DNA of 64,000 bases from Amphiplicatus metriothermophilus (GTDB lineage Bacteria; Pseudomonadota; Alphaproteobacteria; Caulobacterales; Parvularculaceae): assembly GCF_900199215.1 (NCBI RefSeq), contig NZ_FZQA01000006.1:101126-165125 (forward strand), in the 5' to 3' direction. The position numbers and the translations under genes were made by a program. The notes below the pieces were generated by a model. That model searched no databases. It worked only from the letters and a program-made list of their open reading frames with translations, and was not told where the DNA came from. Shown piece after piece: positions 1 to 9,620 of the stretch. Within the stretch, counting starts at the first letter, position 1. Each line of letters begins with the position of its first letter.

Positions 1-1006
1 TGACCGGAATGATGGGATGTTCGCCCGGCAAGAGCTCGAAGCCGGCCCCGGCCATTCCTGCGCGAAAGCGCTCGGCGTTGCGGAACAGCCGCGCGCGCAG
101 ATCGTCGCCCTTGCGCACGATCTCGATCGCCCTGATCGATGCGCCGAGCAGAGCCGGGGTCAGCGCGTTGGAGAAGAGATAAGGCCGCGCGCGGTTGCGC
201 AAAAGGCGGATGACGTCGGCCGAGGCGCAGACATACCCGCCCATGCCGCCGCCGAGCGCCTTGCCCAGCGTGCCGGTGAGGATGTCCACGCGCCCTTCGA
301 CCCCGCAATGGGCGGGCGAGCCGCGCCCTTCAGGCCCCATGAAGCCGGTCGCGTGGCAGTCGTCCACCATCACCAGGGCCTCGTACTTGTCCGCAAGCTG
401 ACAGATGTCTTCGAGTCGGGCGATATAGCCGTCCATCGAGAACACGCCGTCCGTGACGACGAGCTTCGCGCGCGCCCCGTCGGCGTCGGCCTGTCTGAGT
501 TGACGCTCGAGGTCCTCCATGTCGGAATTGGCGAAACGATAGCGCTTCGCCTTGCACAGGCGCACGCCGTCGATGATCGAGGCGTGATTGAGCGCGTCGG
601 AGATGATCGCGTCCTCGGCGCCGAGAAGCGGCTCGAAAACGCCGCCGTTCGCGTCGAAGCACGCGGCGAAAAGGATGGCGTCCTCATAGCCGAGAAAATC
701 GGCGATGGCCTTCTCCAGCCGGCGATGGAGATCGAGCGTGCCGCAAATGAAGCGCACCGAGGCCATGCCGAAGCCGTACGCGTCCATTGTTCGCTTGGCC
801 GCTTCGACGATTTCGGGGTGGTCGGCGAGACCAAGATAGTTGTTCGCGCAGAAATTGAGAACGCGCCGCTTTTCGCCCTTGTGAATCACTTCGATAACCG
901 GCCCCTGCGGCGAAGCGATCTCGCGTTCGACCTTTTCAAGTCCCTGCTCGCGGATGTCGTCGAGGGTGTCGCGGACCCGATCGTAAAAAGCGTCGCGTGC
1001 GGTCAT
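1..1006 (-). CDS. kbl: Glycine C-acetyltransferase, C-terminus off the window
   Basis: PLP enzyme that cleaves 2-amino-3-oxobutanoate with CoA to glycine and acetyl-CoA, the second step of threonine breakdown. About 335 N-terminal residues are visible. The family is about 398 long, so roughly 60 residues lie before base 1. Signatures seen are [11 protein letters not shown] from residue 51, [28 protein letters not shown], and GTLGKALGG with the PLP lysine at K249. Near-identity of these blocks to E. coli Kbl favours it over the sister enzymes BioF and HemA. The ATG at 1006 follows AGGAGG at good spacing. It is divergent from the protease gene. Threonine dehydrogenase is often the next gene but would lie outside the window. 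Confidence 0.95.
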   Translation of the reverse strand, partial: MTARDAFYDRVRDTLDDIREQGLEKVEREIASPQGPVIEVIHKGEKRRVLNFCANNYLGLADHPEIVEAAKRTMDAYGFGMASVRFICGTLDLHRRLEKAIADFLGYEDAILFAACFDANGGVFEPLLGAEDAIISDALNHASIIDGVRLCKAKRYRFANSDMEDLERQLRQADADGARAKLVVTDGVFSMDGYIARLEDICQLADKYEALVMVDDCHATGFMGPEGRGSPAHCGVEGRVDILTGTLGKALGGGMGGYVCASADVIRLLRNRARPYLFSNALTPALLGASIRAIEIVRKGDDLRARLFRNAERFRAGMAGAGFELLPGEHPIIPV

Positions 1007-1157
1007 TGGGCGATTCCTCCTTCCATCGGGTCGGGTGTGCCAGCCCCGCCATGAGCGGTCAATCGCGCCCTCGCATCCCCGCGAGGCGGGCGAGCGTAAC
1101 TGGTCGAGGGGGGAGGGCCGCGAGGACCGGGTCTCCTATGCCGGCCGCATTTCGCCC

Positions 1158-1170
1158 GTTAATGTTTAAC
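1158..1170. promoter_or_regulatory. GTTAA-TGT-TTAAC palindrome between divergent genes
   Basis: Perfect 5-bp inverted repeat (GTTAA, 3-base spacer, TTAAC) in the gap between kbl and the S8 protease, about 65 bases before the protease start. It stands out in GC-rich DNA and could be an operator for one or both genes. The spacer is too short for a CtrA site (TTAA-N7-TTAA). No regulator is identified. Confidence 0.3.
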
Positions 1171-1233
1171 GCTGCGGATACTTCTCGCCGTTAGAGCGGG
1201 AAGGAAAGCGGGCGGGGCGAAGGCGAGGACGGG

Positions 1234-3543
1234 ATGAAAGCGCGAAGGGGCCTCTGGCGGGCGGCGGTCGCCGCTCTGACCCTGGCCGGGCTTGCGGGCT
1301 GCAGCTCCAACGGCGGCTCTGCGCCGACGGCGATGAGCCCGCCGCCGACATCTAATTTCCGCACCGCAGAGTTCGAGCGCAATCAGGGGCTCGAGCAGAT
1401 CAACGTGGTTCCTGCTTACGAGGCGGGGGCGCTCGGCGCGGGCGTGATCGTGAGCGTCATCGACACCGGCATCGACGTGAACCATCCGGAGTTCGCCGGC
1501 CGCATCGATCCGCGCAGCGCCGATCTCGTGGTGGCGGGCGTCGTTCCGCCGGAAGAACAGCGCAGCCCAAGCCTGCAAGACGTCGACGGGCACGGAACAT
1601 CCGTCGCCGGCATCATCGGCGCGGCGAAAAACGATCTCGGAACGCATGGGGTCGCGCCGGAAGCCACGCTGCTCGTCTTTCGCGGCGACAAAACCGACGA
1701 TTCCGACGTCATTCTCGGCGAGGCCATCGCCGAAGGGGCGCAGCGGTCAGCGGATTTCGGCGCAGTCGCGATCAACCTGTCGCTGGGATCGAACGAGCCT
1801 GGCGCGCGCGACGGTTTTCGCAGCATATTCAATTTCACTTCGCTCAACGACATGGCCGTCGCGATTGCGGCCGGCAATGAGGGGCTCAGCAATCCGGAAG
1901 AGTCGGCCCTGGCGGCGACCGATCCGGAAGCGCGCGGAACCGTCATCGTCGTCGGCGCCGTCGATTTCAATGGCGTTATCGCGTCCTTCTCCAATCGCGC
2001 GGGCGCGGCGGCGGACGTCTATCTGGTCGCCCCGGGAGTGAACATACCGACGCCGGTCATAGGCGGATCGGCGTCCGATCTGCGCAGCTTCAGCGGCACG
2101 AGCGCGGCCACGCCCTTCGTGACGGCGGCGGCGGCGCTCCTGCGCGAGCTCTGGCCGCAGCTTAGCGCGCGGGAAGTCGTCAGCATACTGCTTGATTCTG
2201 CGACCGATCTCGGCGCTCCGGGAACCGACCCTATTTACGGGCGCGGGCTGCTCAATGTCGGGGCCGCGGTTCAACCCTCCGGCGCGACCGCCACAGCAAG
2301 CGCAAGCGGCGCGGCCATGCCGGTCGATCTCGGCTCGGCCGGGCTTTCCTTCGGACCGGCGTTCGGCTCGGCGCTCGACGTCTCTGGAGACTTCGTCTTT
2401 CTCGACGGCTACGGCCGCGATTTCCGCGCGCCTTTGCGTGCGCTCGTCGGCGCCCCGCGCTCGCTCGCGTTCGATCCGGCTGATCGCATTCAGCCTTTCG
2501 TGCATTATAAGGTGCAGGCGATGGTCCTTGGGCGGGGGACCGTGCAGTTCCGCCTCCTGCGCGAGGATCGCGCCGGTCTCGACGCGTCGGCGGGGCTGCG
2601 CGCTCGCGCATTCTCGCCGGCGGACGAAGAGATCGAACACCGGCTTCACGCCGCCTTCGCCATGCCGCTCGCGCAGGATCTGAGCGTCGTCGCCTCGCAC
2701 GGTTTTTCGCCGCGCGAGGCGGACAGATTCCTCGTCGCGCGCGCCCTGGCGCCGACCGCAAGCCGGGACGGTTTCGCCGACGCCTATCTTCCCGCAGAAG
2801 AAGGGGGGGTGACGGCGGCGCTGCGCTGGTCGCCGGGACGAAACTGGAAACTCGACATCCTGGCGGCGAACGCCGATGGGCGCGATGCGGTTTCGAACCA
2901 TGTAGTCTTCGCCCCTGTCGTCGGGCTCGACGGAATCGCGCGCTCGACTCTCCGGATCGCCGCGACGCGTCGCTTGCCCTTCGGCGAAGCGCGCATCGAG
3001 GCCGGATTGCTTCGCGAGGCGGGCGGGATCCTCGGCGCGCGCATCGGCGGACCGTTCGGCGAAGGCGTGGAGGCCGTCACCTGGCATCGCGCCTTCGCCT
3101 TCGATCTTGCGCTGGCTGACGGCTGGCGCGCGCAAGGGCGCTACGCCGCCGGCGTCACGGAAGCGATTACGGACGGCGCCGGCTTTCTGGCGGACGCAGA
3201 CGATCTGACGTCAACCCAATTCGCCTTCGGGCTTTATCGTTCGGGCCTGCTCAGAAAAGGGGACCTTTTTTCCGTTTCCGCCTTGCAGCCCCTGCGCGTG
3301 GAAAGCGGCGCGCTGCTGCTGCTCGCGCCGGAGCGGTACGATTATCGCGCCGACGCCTTTTCCTTCGCCGAGCGCCGGATCGCGCTTGGCGAAGGGCCGC
3401 GGCCATTCGACCTCGAGGCGCGTTACGCCGTCGGCGGTCTTTTCGGGGGCTATATGGAAGCGAACGTCCTGCGCCAGTTCAACGTCGATGCGGCCGGCGG
3501 CGACGCCTGGGCGGGCCTGCTGCGCGCGGCATGGTCGTTCTGA
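1234..3543 (+). CDS. S8 subtilisin-like protease with lipobox and probable C-terminal beta-barrel
   Basis: Secreted serine protease of 769 residues. The N-terminus is a signal peptide with lipobox LAGC (Cys23), followed by a Ser/Gly/Pro linker. The catalytic triad is D77 (VIDTGIDVNHPEF), H120 (DGHGTSVAG) and S290 (FSGTSAATPF), so the S8 domain covers about residues 55-345. The remaining 400 residues have the alternating polar and hydrophobic pattern of outer-membrane strands and end in Trp-Ser-Phe, a usual last residue for barrel proteins. That arrangement resembles S8 autotransporters, but no classic autotransporter barrel motif can be proved by eye. A lipobox together with a barrel is unusual. 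The ATG at 1234 has a modest GAGGA-type ribosome site. The substrate is unknown. Confidence 0.85.
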   Translation: MKARRGLWRAAVAALTLAGLAGCSSNGGSAPTAMSPPPTSNFRTAEFERNQGLEQINVVPAYEAGALGAGVIVSVIDTGIDVNHPEFAGRIDPRSADLVVAGVVPPEEQRSPSLQDVDGHGTSVAGIIGAAKNDLGTHGVAPEATLLVFRGDKTDDSDVILGEAIAEGAQRSADFGAVAINLSLGSNEPGARDGFRSIFNFTSLNDMAVAIAAGNEGLSNPEESALAATDPEARGTVIVVGAVDFNGVIASFSNRAGAAADVYLVAPGVNIPTPVIGGSASDLRSFSGTSAATPFVTAAAALLRELWPQLSAREVVSILLDSATDLGAPGTDPIYGRGLLNVGAAVQPSGATATASASGAAMPVDLGSAGLSFGPAFGSALDVSGDFVFLDGYGRDFRAPLRALVGAPRSLAFDPADRIQPFVHYKVQAMVLGRGTVQFRLLREDRAGLDASAGLRARAFSPADEEIEHRLHAAFAMPLAQDLSVVASHGFSPREADRFLVARALAPTASRDGFADAYLPAEEGGVTAALRWSPGRNWKLDILAANADGRDAVSNHVVFAPVVGLDGIARSTLRIAATRRLPFGEARIEAGLLREAGGILGARIGGPFGEGVEAVTWHRAFAFDLALADGWRAQGRYAAGVTEAITDGAGFLADADDLTSTQFAFGLYRSGLLRKGDLFSVSALQPLRVESGALLLLAPERYDYRADAFSFAERRIALGEGPRPFDLEARYAVGGLFGGYMEANVLRQFNVDAAGGDAWAGLLRAAWSF

Positions 3544-3550
3544 GCGCGGA

Positions 3551-4366
3551 TCAAAGGAAACGCGCCACGACGTCCTTGTAGGATCGCGACAGCTTGAGCT
3601 CCACGCCGTTTTCGAGAATGAGAAAGTACTCCCCGTTCGAGTGCGGGTGCAGCTCCTTGACCTTGTTGACATTGACGATGGCCGAGCGGTGAATCCGCTG
3701 GAAGCGCGCCGGGTCGAGCCGGGCTTCCAGCGTCTTCATTGTCTCACGGATGATGTGCGTCTTGCCGCCGGCGTGAATGCACATGTAGTCGCCGGCCGCG
3801 TCGATCCATTCGACCTCGTCGGCGTTGAGAACGACCACCTTCGAACCGTCCTTGAAGCTTAGCCGCTCCGGATAGCGCTCCTTCGCCGTCCAGGTCGGAT
3901 CGTTGATGAGCTCCTTGATGCGGTCGCGTTCGTCGCTGCTGAGCGAGGCGAGCAGCTCGACGAGGCGGGATTCGCGGCTCGCCGCGGCGCGGGTCTTCAG
4001 CGCTTCGCGTGCGCGATGGATCGCGTCTTTCAGCCTTTCGTCCTCGACAGGCTTGACGAGATAGTCGAGCGCGTTCGCCTCGAAGGCGTCGATGGCATAT
4101 TTGTCGTAGGCCGTCACGAAAATGAACAGCGGGGCGGGCGCGCCGATGAGCGCGCGCACGACGCCGAAACCGTCGAGGCCAGGCATTTGGATGTCGAGAA
4201 AAACGACATCCGGCGCGAGCTGTTTGACAAGCCTGACCGCCTCGCGCCCGTTCGTCGCCTCGGCGACGATTTCGATTTCCGGAAACTCGGCCAGCCGCAG
4301 CTTGAGACCCCGCAACGCCAGCGGTTCGTCGTCGACGATGACGACCCTGATCTTCTCCCCGTCCAC
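3551..4366 (-). CDS. LytTR-family response regulator
   Basis: DNA-binding response regulator of 271 residues. The N-terminal receiver (about 5-125) has the acidic pair D12/D13 and phospho-acceptor D58 in VVFLDIQMPG, plus the switch lysine in YLVKPVED. A linker leads to a C-terminal LytTR domain (about 165-271), with RFQRIHRSAIVNVNKV and ELKLSRSYKDVVARF as typical blocks. The start chosen is a GTG one base after the stop of the upstream kinase gene, with GGAGCGAG before it. Open frame extends further upstream but only as a shadow of the kinase. It pairs with the kinase at 4368-5576. The target genes are unknown. Confidence 0.9.
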   Translation of the reverse strand: MDGEKIRVVIVDDEPLALRGLKLRLAEFPEIEIVAEATNGREAVRLVKQLAPDVVFLDIQMPGLDGFGVVRALIGAPAPLFIFVTAYDKYAIDAFEANALDYLVKPVEDERLKDAIHRAREALKTRAAASRESRLVELLASLSSDERDRIKELINDPTWTAKERYPERLSFKDGSKVVVLNADEVEWIDAAGDYMCIHAGGKTHIIRETMKTLEARLDPARFQRIHRSAIVNVNKVKELHPHSNGEYFLILENGVELKLSRSYKDVVARFL

Positions 4367-4367
4367 T

Positions 4368-5576
4368 TCACTCGCTCCGTGTTTCGAATGGCATCTTGAG
4401 GGTGACGCACAGCCCGGTCGGCTCGAGGCGCGAGAGCAGGAACGCCTGCCGCTCGCCGTAAAGATGCGCGAGCCGATCGCGCATGTTGACGAGCCCGACG
4501 CCGGATCTGGCGTCGGCGAGCAACGTTTCCGGCGCGGCCGGCGCGTTCGGCCCGTTGTCGCAGACCTCGAGCCGCAGCACGCCCCCTTCACGCTTGGCGA
4601 CGATCCGGATTAGTCCGTCCTCCTCCATCTGGGCGATGGCGTATTTGATGGCATTTTCGATGGCGGGCTGGAGAATCAGCGACGGGACGAGCGCCTCCTT
4701 CGCATCCTCGTCGATATCGAACTCCACCTCGAGCCTATCGCCGAAGCGGGTCTTCTCGATGTCGAGATACAATTGCAGCGCGCGCAGCTCCTCGGCGAGC
4801 GTCGTCTTCTGCAGGGGGTCGCTGTCGAGCGAATAGCGCAGAAAGGCCGAGAGCTTTGTGAGCATGCGATTGGCGTTCCTGTCGTCCTTTTCGAGGACGA
4901 GCGTCGAGATCGCGTTCAGCGTGTTGAACAGGAAATGGGGGTTGAGCTGATAGCGCAGCATTTTCAGCTGCGCCTGGTCGGCGAGCCGGGCCGAAAGCAG
5001 CGCGCGCGCCGTCTCGTCGCGCAAGGTCAGATAATAGTTGATGCCGAAATAGAACCCCGCCCAGGACATCAGCAGGAACAGATTGACCGGCAGGTCGGGG
5101 ATGAGAATAAGAAAGAAGTTCTCCGTACCAAGAAGATCCATCCTGCTGCGCATCCATTCGGTTCCGAAAAAGAGTCCGAAGGCGTGCGCCTTGACCACCG
5201 ACATGGCGAAGGCCATCACGACCGTGGCGAGAATGGCGATGAAGAGCAGAACGGCGGGACTCTGCCGGCGCGCGAAACGGAAAATCGGACGAAGAAGAAT
5301 GCTGGTCGTCAGAAAGCCGATGAGGGAAGAGGCCAGCGAAAAGCCGATGGACTGCGCCGAGCGGCCGCCGATCAGCGTGGAGACGGTGAAGACGTGCAGG
5401 AAAAAGAAGCTTGACCAGCCGGCGACCTGCAGGACCCAGAACAGCCGCTCCTTGTCGGCGAACAGCCAGTTCATCGCGCGCGCGGTCTTGCCGCCCGCGA
5501 CGAACGGGCTCGCAGCCGCGACGCGCCGCCCGGCGGCGGGAGAAGCTGCTTTCGCCTGGAAACCGATCGCCGTCAT
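4368..5576 (-). CDS. LytS/YehU-type membrane sensor histidine kinase
   Basis: Sensor kinase of the His_kinase (PF06580) type that partners LytTR regulators. An N-terminal membrane region with about four hydrophobic helices (roughly residues 40-190) is followed by the phospho-acceptor block QLNPHFLFNTLNA with H214, then an ATPase domain with LQPAIENAIKYA (N box) and GVGLVNMRDRL (G box). It has no obvious extracellular sensing domain, so the ligand is unclear. The start is uncertain: ATG at 5576 follows GGGAAGGA, ATG at 5474 starts right before the first helix, and an open frame reaches 5636. It is cotranscribed with the regulator, with one base between stop and start. Confidence 0.88.
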   Translation of the reverse strand: MTAIGFQAKAASPAAGRRVAAASPFVAGGKTARAMNWLFADKERLFWVLQVAGWSSFFFLHVFTVSTLIGGRSAQSIGFSLASSLIGFLTTSILLRPIFRFARRQSPAVLLFIAILATVVMAFAMSVVKAHAFGLFFGTEWMRSRMDLLGTENFFLILIPDLPVNLFLLMSWAGFYFGINYYLTLRDETARALLSARLADQAQLKMLRYQLNPHFLFNTLNAISTLVLEKDDRNANRMLTKLSAFLRYSLDSDPLQKTTLAEELRALQLYLDIEKTRFGDRLEVEFDIDEDAKEALVPSLILQPAIENAIKYAIAQMEEDGLIRIVAKREGGVLRLEVCDNGPNAPAAPETLLADARSGVGLVNMRDRLAHLYGERQAFLLSRLEPTGLCVTLKMPFETRSE

Positions 5577-5741
5577 GTCCTTCCCGGATGCGGCGCGCAA
5601 ATGTCGAAGGCGCGCGCCGGAACGCCGCATCACCATCGTCCCTTTCGATCTGGCGGGGCAAGCCTTGTGCGGCGGACAGCCCCCTTTATGCGACGAATAT
5701 ATTGCGTTTCAGCAGGTTAGACGATCCGTCGCCGCCGATGG

Positions 5742-8700
5742 TTAATCGGCCATGGACAAAAGCCGCACGTCGCCGCCGGCGGCCGTGGTGTTGATGGTCA
5801 GCGTCTTCTCGCTGGCGAAGCGCCAGAACTCGTCTGCGGCTGACAGCAAAGGGCAGATCGGACCGGCACGGCCGGCCAGCGCGCGCCGCAGCGTCAGGCG
5901 CGCCGCCGCCGCGCCGTCGAAAACGACGGCCCGAACCCGGCCGTCGGCGAGAAGGCGAGCCGAGACCGCGCCTTCCTCGACGCCGGCGTGAACGAGCGCC
6001 GGCCCGCCGGCCCCTTTCAGCGCGGCGGCGAGCGAACGAACGATCCCCGCCGGCGCGATCACGGCGTTTCCGGCGGCGAGCGCCTTGGCGAGCTGGCCGA
6101 GGAGCGCGGCCTCGCCGCCGAGGCAGAGGACGACGCCGCGACCCTTGAGGCGCAGCGTGTTTGACTCGCCCGTCGGTCCCGGCAGGCTCGCCGGTTCGGC
6201 GAAATGCTCGTGGTGAAGCCGCGCCGCCTGCGCGAGGATGTCGCGCGCGGCTCCCTCGGCCCGCTCGGCGGCGCGGGCGAGCGCGCCGGCGCGGTCGGCG
6301 GCGGTATGAAATTGCAGAAAAGCGTCCTCCGCAGCCTGAAGAAGCGCTTCAGCATCGCCCTTCGACGCGCCTTCGAGAATATCGACGCCGCCCTGCGCCG
6401 CGCCCGCCGCGCGCCGGCGCAGCGCCTTCACGTAATGCGGCCCGCCCGCCTTGGGGCCGGTCCCGGACAGCCCTTCGCCGCCGAAGGGCTGCACGCCCAC
6501 CACCGCGCCGATCTGGTTGCGATTCACATAGATGTTGCCGATGCGCGCGCGCGCGGCGATGGCGTGCATGGTCTCGTCGATGCGCGTGTGCAAGCCGAGG
6601 GTGAGGCCGTAGCCGAGGGCGTTGATGCGATCGACGAGGGAATCGAGTTCCTCGGCGCCGTAGCGCATCAGATGCAGCACGGGACCGAACACCTCGCGCT
6701 TTACGTCTTCAAGCCCGGCGATCTCATAGGCGACAGGGCGTACGAAGGTTCCGTCGACGCCGGCGTCTTCTTTCGGCGCGCGGGCGATAAGGCGCGCGGT
6801 CCGCTCCATCTTGGCGCAATGCGCCTCGATCCGCGCGAGCGCCTCGCGGTCGATCACGGGGCCTACGTCGGTCGAGAGCGCGGCGGGATCGCCGACGGAA
6901 AGCTCGGCCATCGCGCCTGCCAGCATTTCGATGAAACGCCCGGCGACGTCTTCCTGCACGCATACGACGCGGCAGGCCGAGCAGCGCTGGCCGGCGCTCT
7001 GGAAGGCCGAGGCGATGACGTCGGCGACCGCCTGCTCCAGAAGCGCCGTCGAGTCCACGATCATGGCGTTTATCCCGCCGGTCTCGGCGATCAGCGCGGC
7101 GTCTGTCTTGCCCTGCTCGGCGAGCGCGCGGTTGATGAGCTGGGCGACCTCGGTGGAGCCGGTGAAAACGACGCCGCCGACGGCCGGATGCGCGACGAGG
7201 GGGCCGCCTACGTCCGGGCCGTCGCCCGGCAGGAAATGCAGGACTTCGGCGGGAACGCCGGCTTCATGCAGAATTCTCACGCCTTCGAAGGCGATGAGCG
7301 GCGTCTGCTCGGCCGGCTTGGCGACGACCGCGTTTCCGGCCGCGAGCGCGCCCGTGATCTGGCCGAGAAAGATCGCCAGCGGGAAATTCCAGGGAGAGAT
7401 GCAGGCGACGACGCCCAACGGCTCGCCGGGAAGCCTATCCGTGTACTGAGGATAATAGCGCAGGAAATCGACCGCCTCGCGCACTTCCGCGACGGCGTCT
7501 GGGATGGTCTTGCCCGCCTCGAGAACCGCAAGGCGGATGAAATCCCCGTCGCGCGCTTCGAGGAGATCGGCGGCCTTGCGCAGAATGGCGGCGCGTTCGC
7601 CCGCCGGCCGGGCGGCCCATTGCGGCCAGGCCGCGGCGGCCGCCTCGCAGGCGCGCGCGACCGCTTCGCCGTCGGCCGAGACGACCTCTCCGACGATGTC
7701 GTCGAGCCGCGCCGGATTGCGCACCGGCGCCGCCTGTCCGCCGAGCATCTCGCCATTGACGATCGGGGCCGCGCGCGGCGGTTCGGACGGACGCGCGGCG
7801 ATCGCCGCGCCGAGGGCCTCGGCCGTGAGCGGATCGTTGTGGTCCCGGCCTTTGGCGAGCAGCCTTGCGCCGTCGAAGAGGTCGCGCGGCGCCGGGATCG
7901 CCGGATTGGGAAAGACCGCGAGCGCCTTGGCTTCCTCCACCGGATCGGCCACGACTTCGTCCACGGACAGATCCGGGTCGATGAGCTGGTTCACGAAGGA
8001 GGAGTTGGCGCCGTTCTCCAGCAATCGCCGCACCAGATAGGGCAGAAGCTCGCGATGCCCGCCCACCGGCGCGTAGATGCGCGAGCGCGCGCCCGCCTCC
8101 AGAAGCTGGTCGTGCAGCGCCTCGCCCATGCCGTGCAGTCGCTGGAACTCATAGTCGCGATAATCGCCCGCCATTTCGCGCACCATCGCGGCGGTGAGCG
8201 CGTTATGGGTCGCGAACTGCGGATAGAAGACGTCCGTGTCGGCCAGCAGCCGACGGGCGCAGGCGGCGAAGCTCACGTCAGTCAGCGCCTTGCGCGTAAA
8301 TACCGGATAGCTGTCGAGCCCGAGCGTCTGGGCGCGTTTGATCTCGGCGTCCCAATAGGCGCCCTTGACGAGACGCACCATGATCCGCCGGCCGGTTTCG
8401 CGCGCGAGCGCGGCCAGCCAGTCGAGCACGAAGGGGGCGCGGCGCTGATAGGCCTGCACCACGACCCCGAAGCCGTCCCAGCCGGCGAGCGCGGGATCGC
8501 GCATCATCGTCTCGATCAGGTCGAGCGAAAGGTCGAGCCGCGCGGCCTCCTCCGCGTCGATGTTGAAGCCGAGATTGGCCTGTCTGGCTTTGACGGCGAG
8601 GGCGCGCGCGCGCGCGCCGAGCTCTTTCAGCACCCGCGCGCGCTTGGGATATTCATAGCGCGGATGCAGCGCCGACAGCTTGACCGATATGCCGGGATTG

Positions 8701-9425
8701 TCGGCGGCCCGGTCGGCCGTCGCTTCCGCCGCGATCGCGTCGATAGCGGCGGCGTAATCCTCGAAATATTTCTCCGCGTCGGCCGCCGTCAGCGCCGCCT
8801 CGCCGAGCATGTCGTAAGAGAAAGCATAGCCCTTGGCCTGATAGCGGCGCGCCCGCCGCAGCGCCGCGTCGATGGTCTCGCCCAGCACGAAATGCTCGCC
8901 CATGATCTTCATGGCCTGGGCGACGGCCGTTCGGATCGCCGGCTCGCCCACGCGGTCGAGCAGGTCCTTCGTCGCCTTGACGATTCGGCGCGCCGGGTCC
9001 TTCGCCTCGACGTCGTCGAGCCAGGCGGCGGCGAGCATCAGCGCCCGCGTCGAGAAATTGACGAGGGGGAAGGGGCTCTTGCCCTTGTGGGCGGCCCAGT
9101 CGCCGGCTTCGACCTTGTCCTTGATGAGGGCGTCGGCGGTGGCCGCGTCGGGGGTGCGCAGCAGCGCCTCGGCGAGACGCATCAGCGTGACGCCCTCGGC
9201 CGTGGACAGCCCGTACTCCTGAAGGAACTTGTCGACGAGGCTGGAGCGTTCGGCCGCCGCGCGCGCGGTGCGCACGAAATCCGCCGCTTCGGCCTGAGCG
9301 CGCCTGCGCGCCGGCGCGCCGATGTCGGCTTCCTCGATCAACGCCTTCGCGCGCGCGGTCTCGTCAGCGAGATAATGGGCGCGGATATCGTGACGGAGCG
9401 CGGCGAGGGAGGCGGCCTGGGGCAT
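5742..9425 (-). CDS. putA: Bifunctional proline dehydrogenase / P5C dehydrogenase, type B
   Basis: Oxidises proline to pyrroline-5-carboxylate (FAD, membrane quinone) and then to glutamate (NAD+), channelling the intermediate. There are 1227 residues: an N-terminal arm, proline dehydrogenase (about 150-460, with VKLSALHPRYEYPKR and RLVKGAYWDAEIK), P5C dehydrogenase (about 540-990, with E781 in AETGG and C815 in SAGQRCSAC), and a C-terminal degenerate ALDH-like domain that marks type-B PutA. The ribbon-helix-helix DNA-binding segment of enterobacterial PutA is not seen, so it should not be self-regulating. The ATG at 9425 is preceded by AAAGGA at a slightly long distance. A GTG at 9455 is an alternative. 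It is divergent from fadA. Confidence 0.95.
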   Translation of the reverse strand: MPQAASLAALRHDIRAHYLADETARAKALIEEADIGAPARRRAQAEAADFVRTARAAAERSSLVDKFLQEYGLSTAEGVTLMRLAEALLRTPDAATADALIKDKVEAGDWAAHKGKSPFPLVNFSTRALMLAAAWLDDVEAKDPARRIVKATKDLLDRVGEPAIRTAVAQAMKIMGEHFVLGETIDAALRRARRYQAKGYAFSYDMLGEAALTAADAEKYFEDYAAAIDAIAAEATADRAADNPGISVKLSALHPRYEYPKRARVLKELGARARALAVKARQANLGFNIDAEEAARLDLSLDLIETMMRDPALAGWDGFGVVVQAYQRRAPFVLDWLAALARETGRRIMVRLVKGAYWDAEIKRAQTLGLDSYPVFTRKALTDVSFAACARRLLADTDVFYPQFATHNALTAAMVREMAGDYRDYEFQRLHGMGEALHDQLLEAGARSRIYAPVGGHRELLPYLVRRLLENGANSSFVNQLIDPDLSVDEVVADPVEEAKALAVFPNPAIPAPRDLFDGARLLAKGRDHNDPLTAEALGAAIAARPSEPPRAAPIVNGEMLGGQAAPVRNPARLDDIVGEVVSADGEAVARACEAAAAAWPQWAARPAGERAAILRKAADLLEARDGDFIRLAVLEAGKTIPDAVAEVREAVDFLRYYPQYTDRLPGEPLGVVACISPWNFPLAIFLGQITGALAAGNAVVAKPAEQTPLIAFEGVRILHEAGVPAEVLHFLPGDGPDVGGPLVAHPAVGGVVFTGSTEVAQLINRALAEQGKTDAALIAETGGINAMIVDSTALLEQAVADVIASAFQSAGQRCSACRVVCVQEDVAGRFIEMLAGAMAELSVGDPAALSTDVGPVIDREALARIEAHCAKMERTARLIARAPKEDAGVDGTFVRPVAYEIAGLEDVKREVFGPVLHLMRYGAEELDSLVDRINALGYGLTLGLHTRIDETMHAIAARARIGNIYVNRNQIGAVVGVQPFGGEGLSGTGPKAGGPHYVKALRRRAAGAAQGGVDILEGASKGDAEALLQAAEDAFLQFHTAADRAGALARAAERAEGAARDILAQAARLHHEHFAEPASLPGPTGESNTLRLKGRGVVLCLGGEAALLGQLAKALAAGNAVIAPAGIVRSLAAALKGAGGPALVHAGVEEGAVSARLLADGRVRAVVFDGAAAARLTLRRALAGRAGPICPLLSAADEFWRFASEKTLTINTTAAGGDVRLLSMAD

Positions 9426-9620
9426 AGGGGGCGAGGTTCCTTTCAACGGCGACACGCGCGCCTCGCCTTAGCGCGAAAGGGGGCGCCCTGTCATGCGCGC
9501 GCGAGAGCGCAGCCCCTGCTGCAGCGCGTCGTTGCGCCCGCTCCGGCCGGGGCCTAGGTAGAAGGCGACGCGGCGGCGCGCCGCGACGGACGACTGGCCT
9601 TCATTCGAAAGGACGTCTTT

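Noticed and set aside
6204..9557. A plus-strand open frame of 1117 codons opposite putA
   Set aside because: Shadow with random basic composition; putA on the minus strand has complete catalytic motifs.
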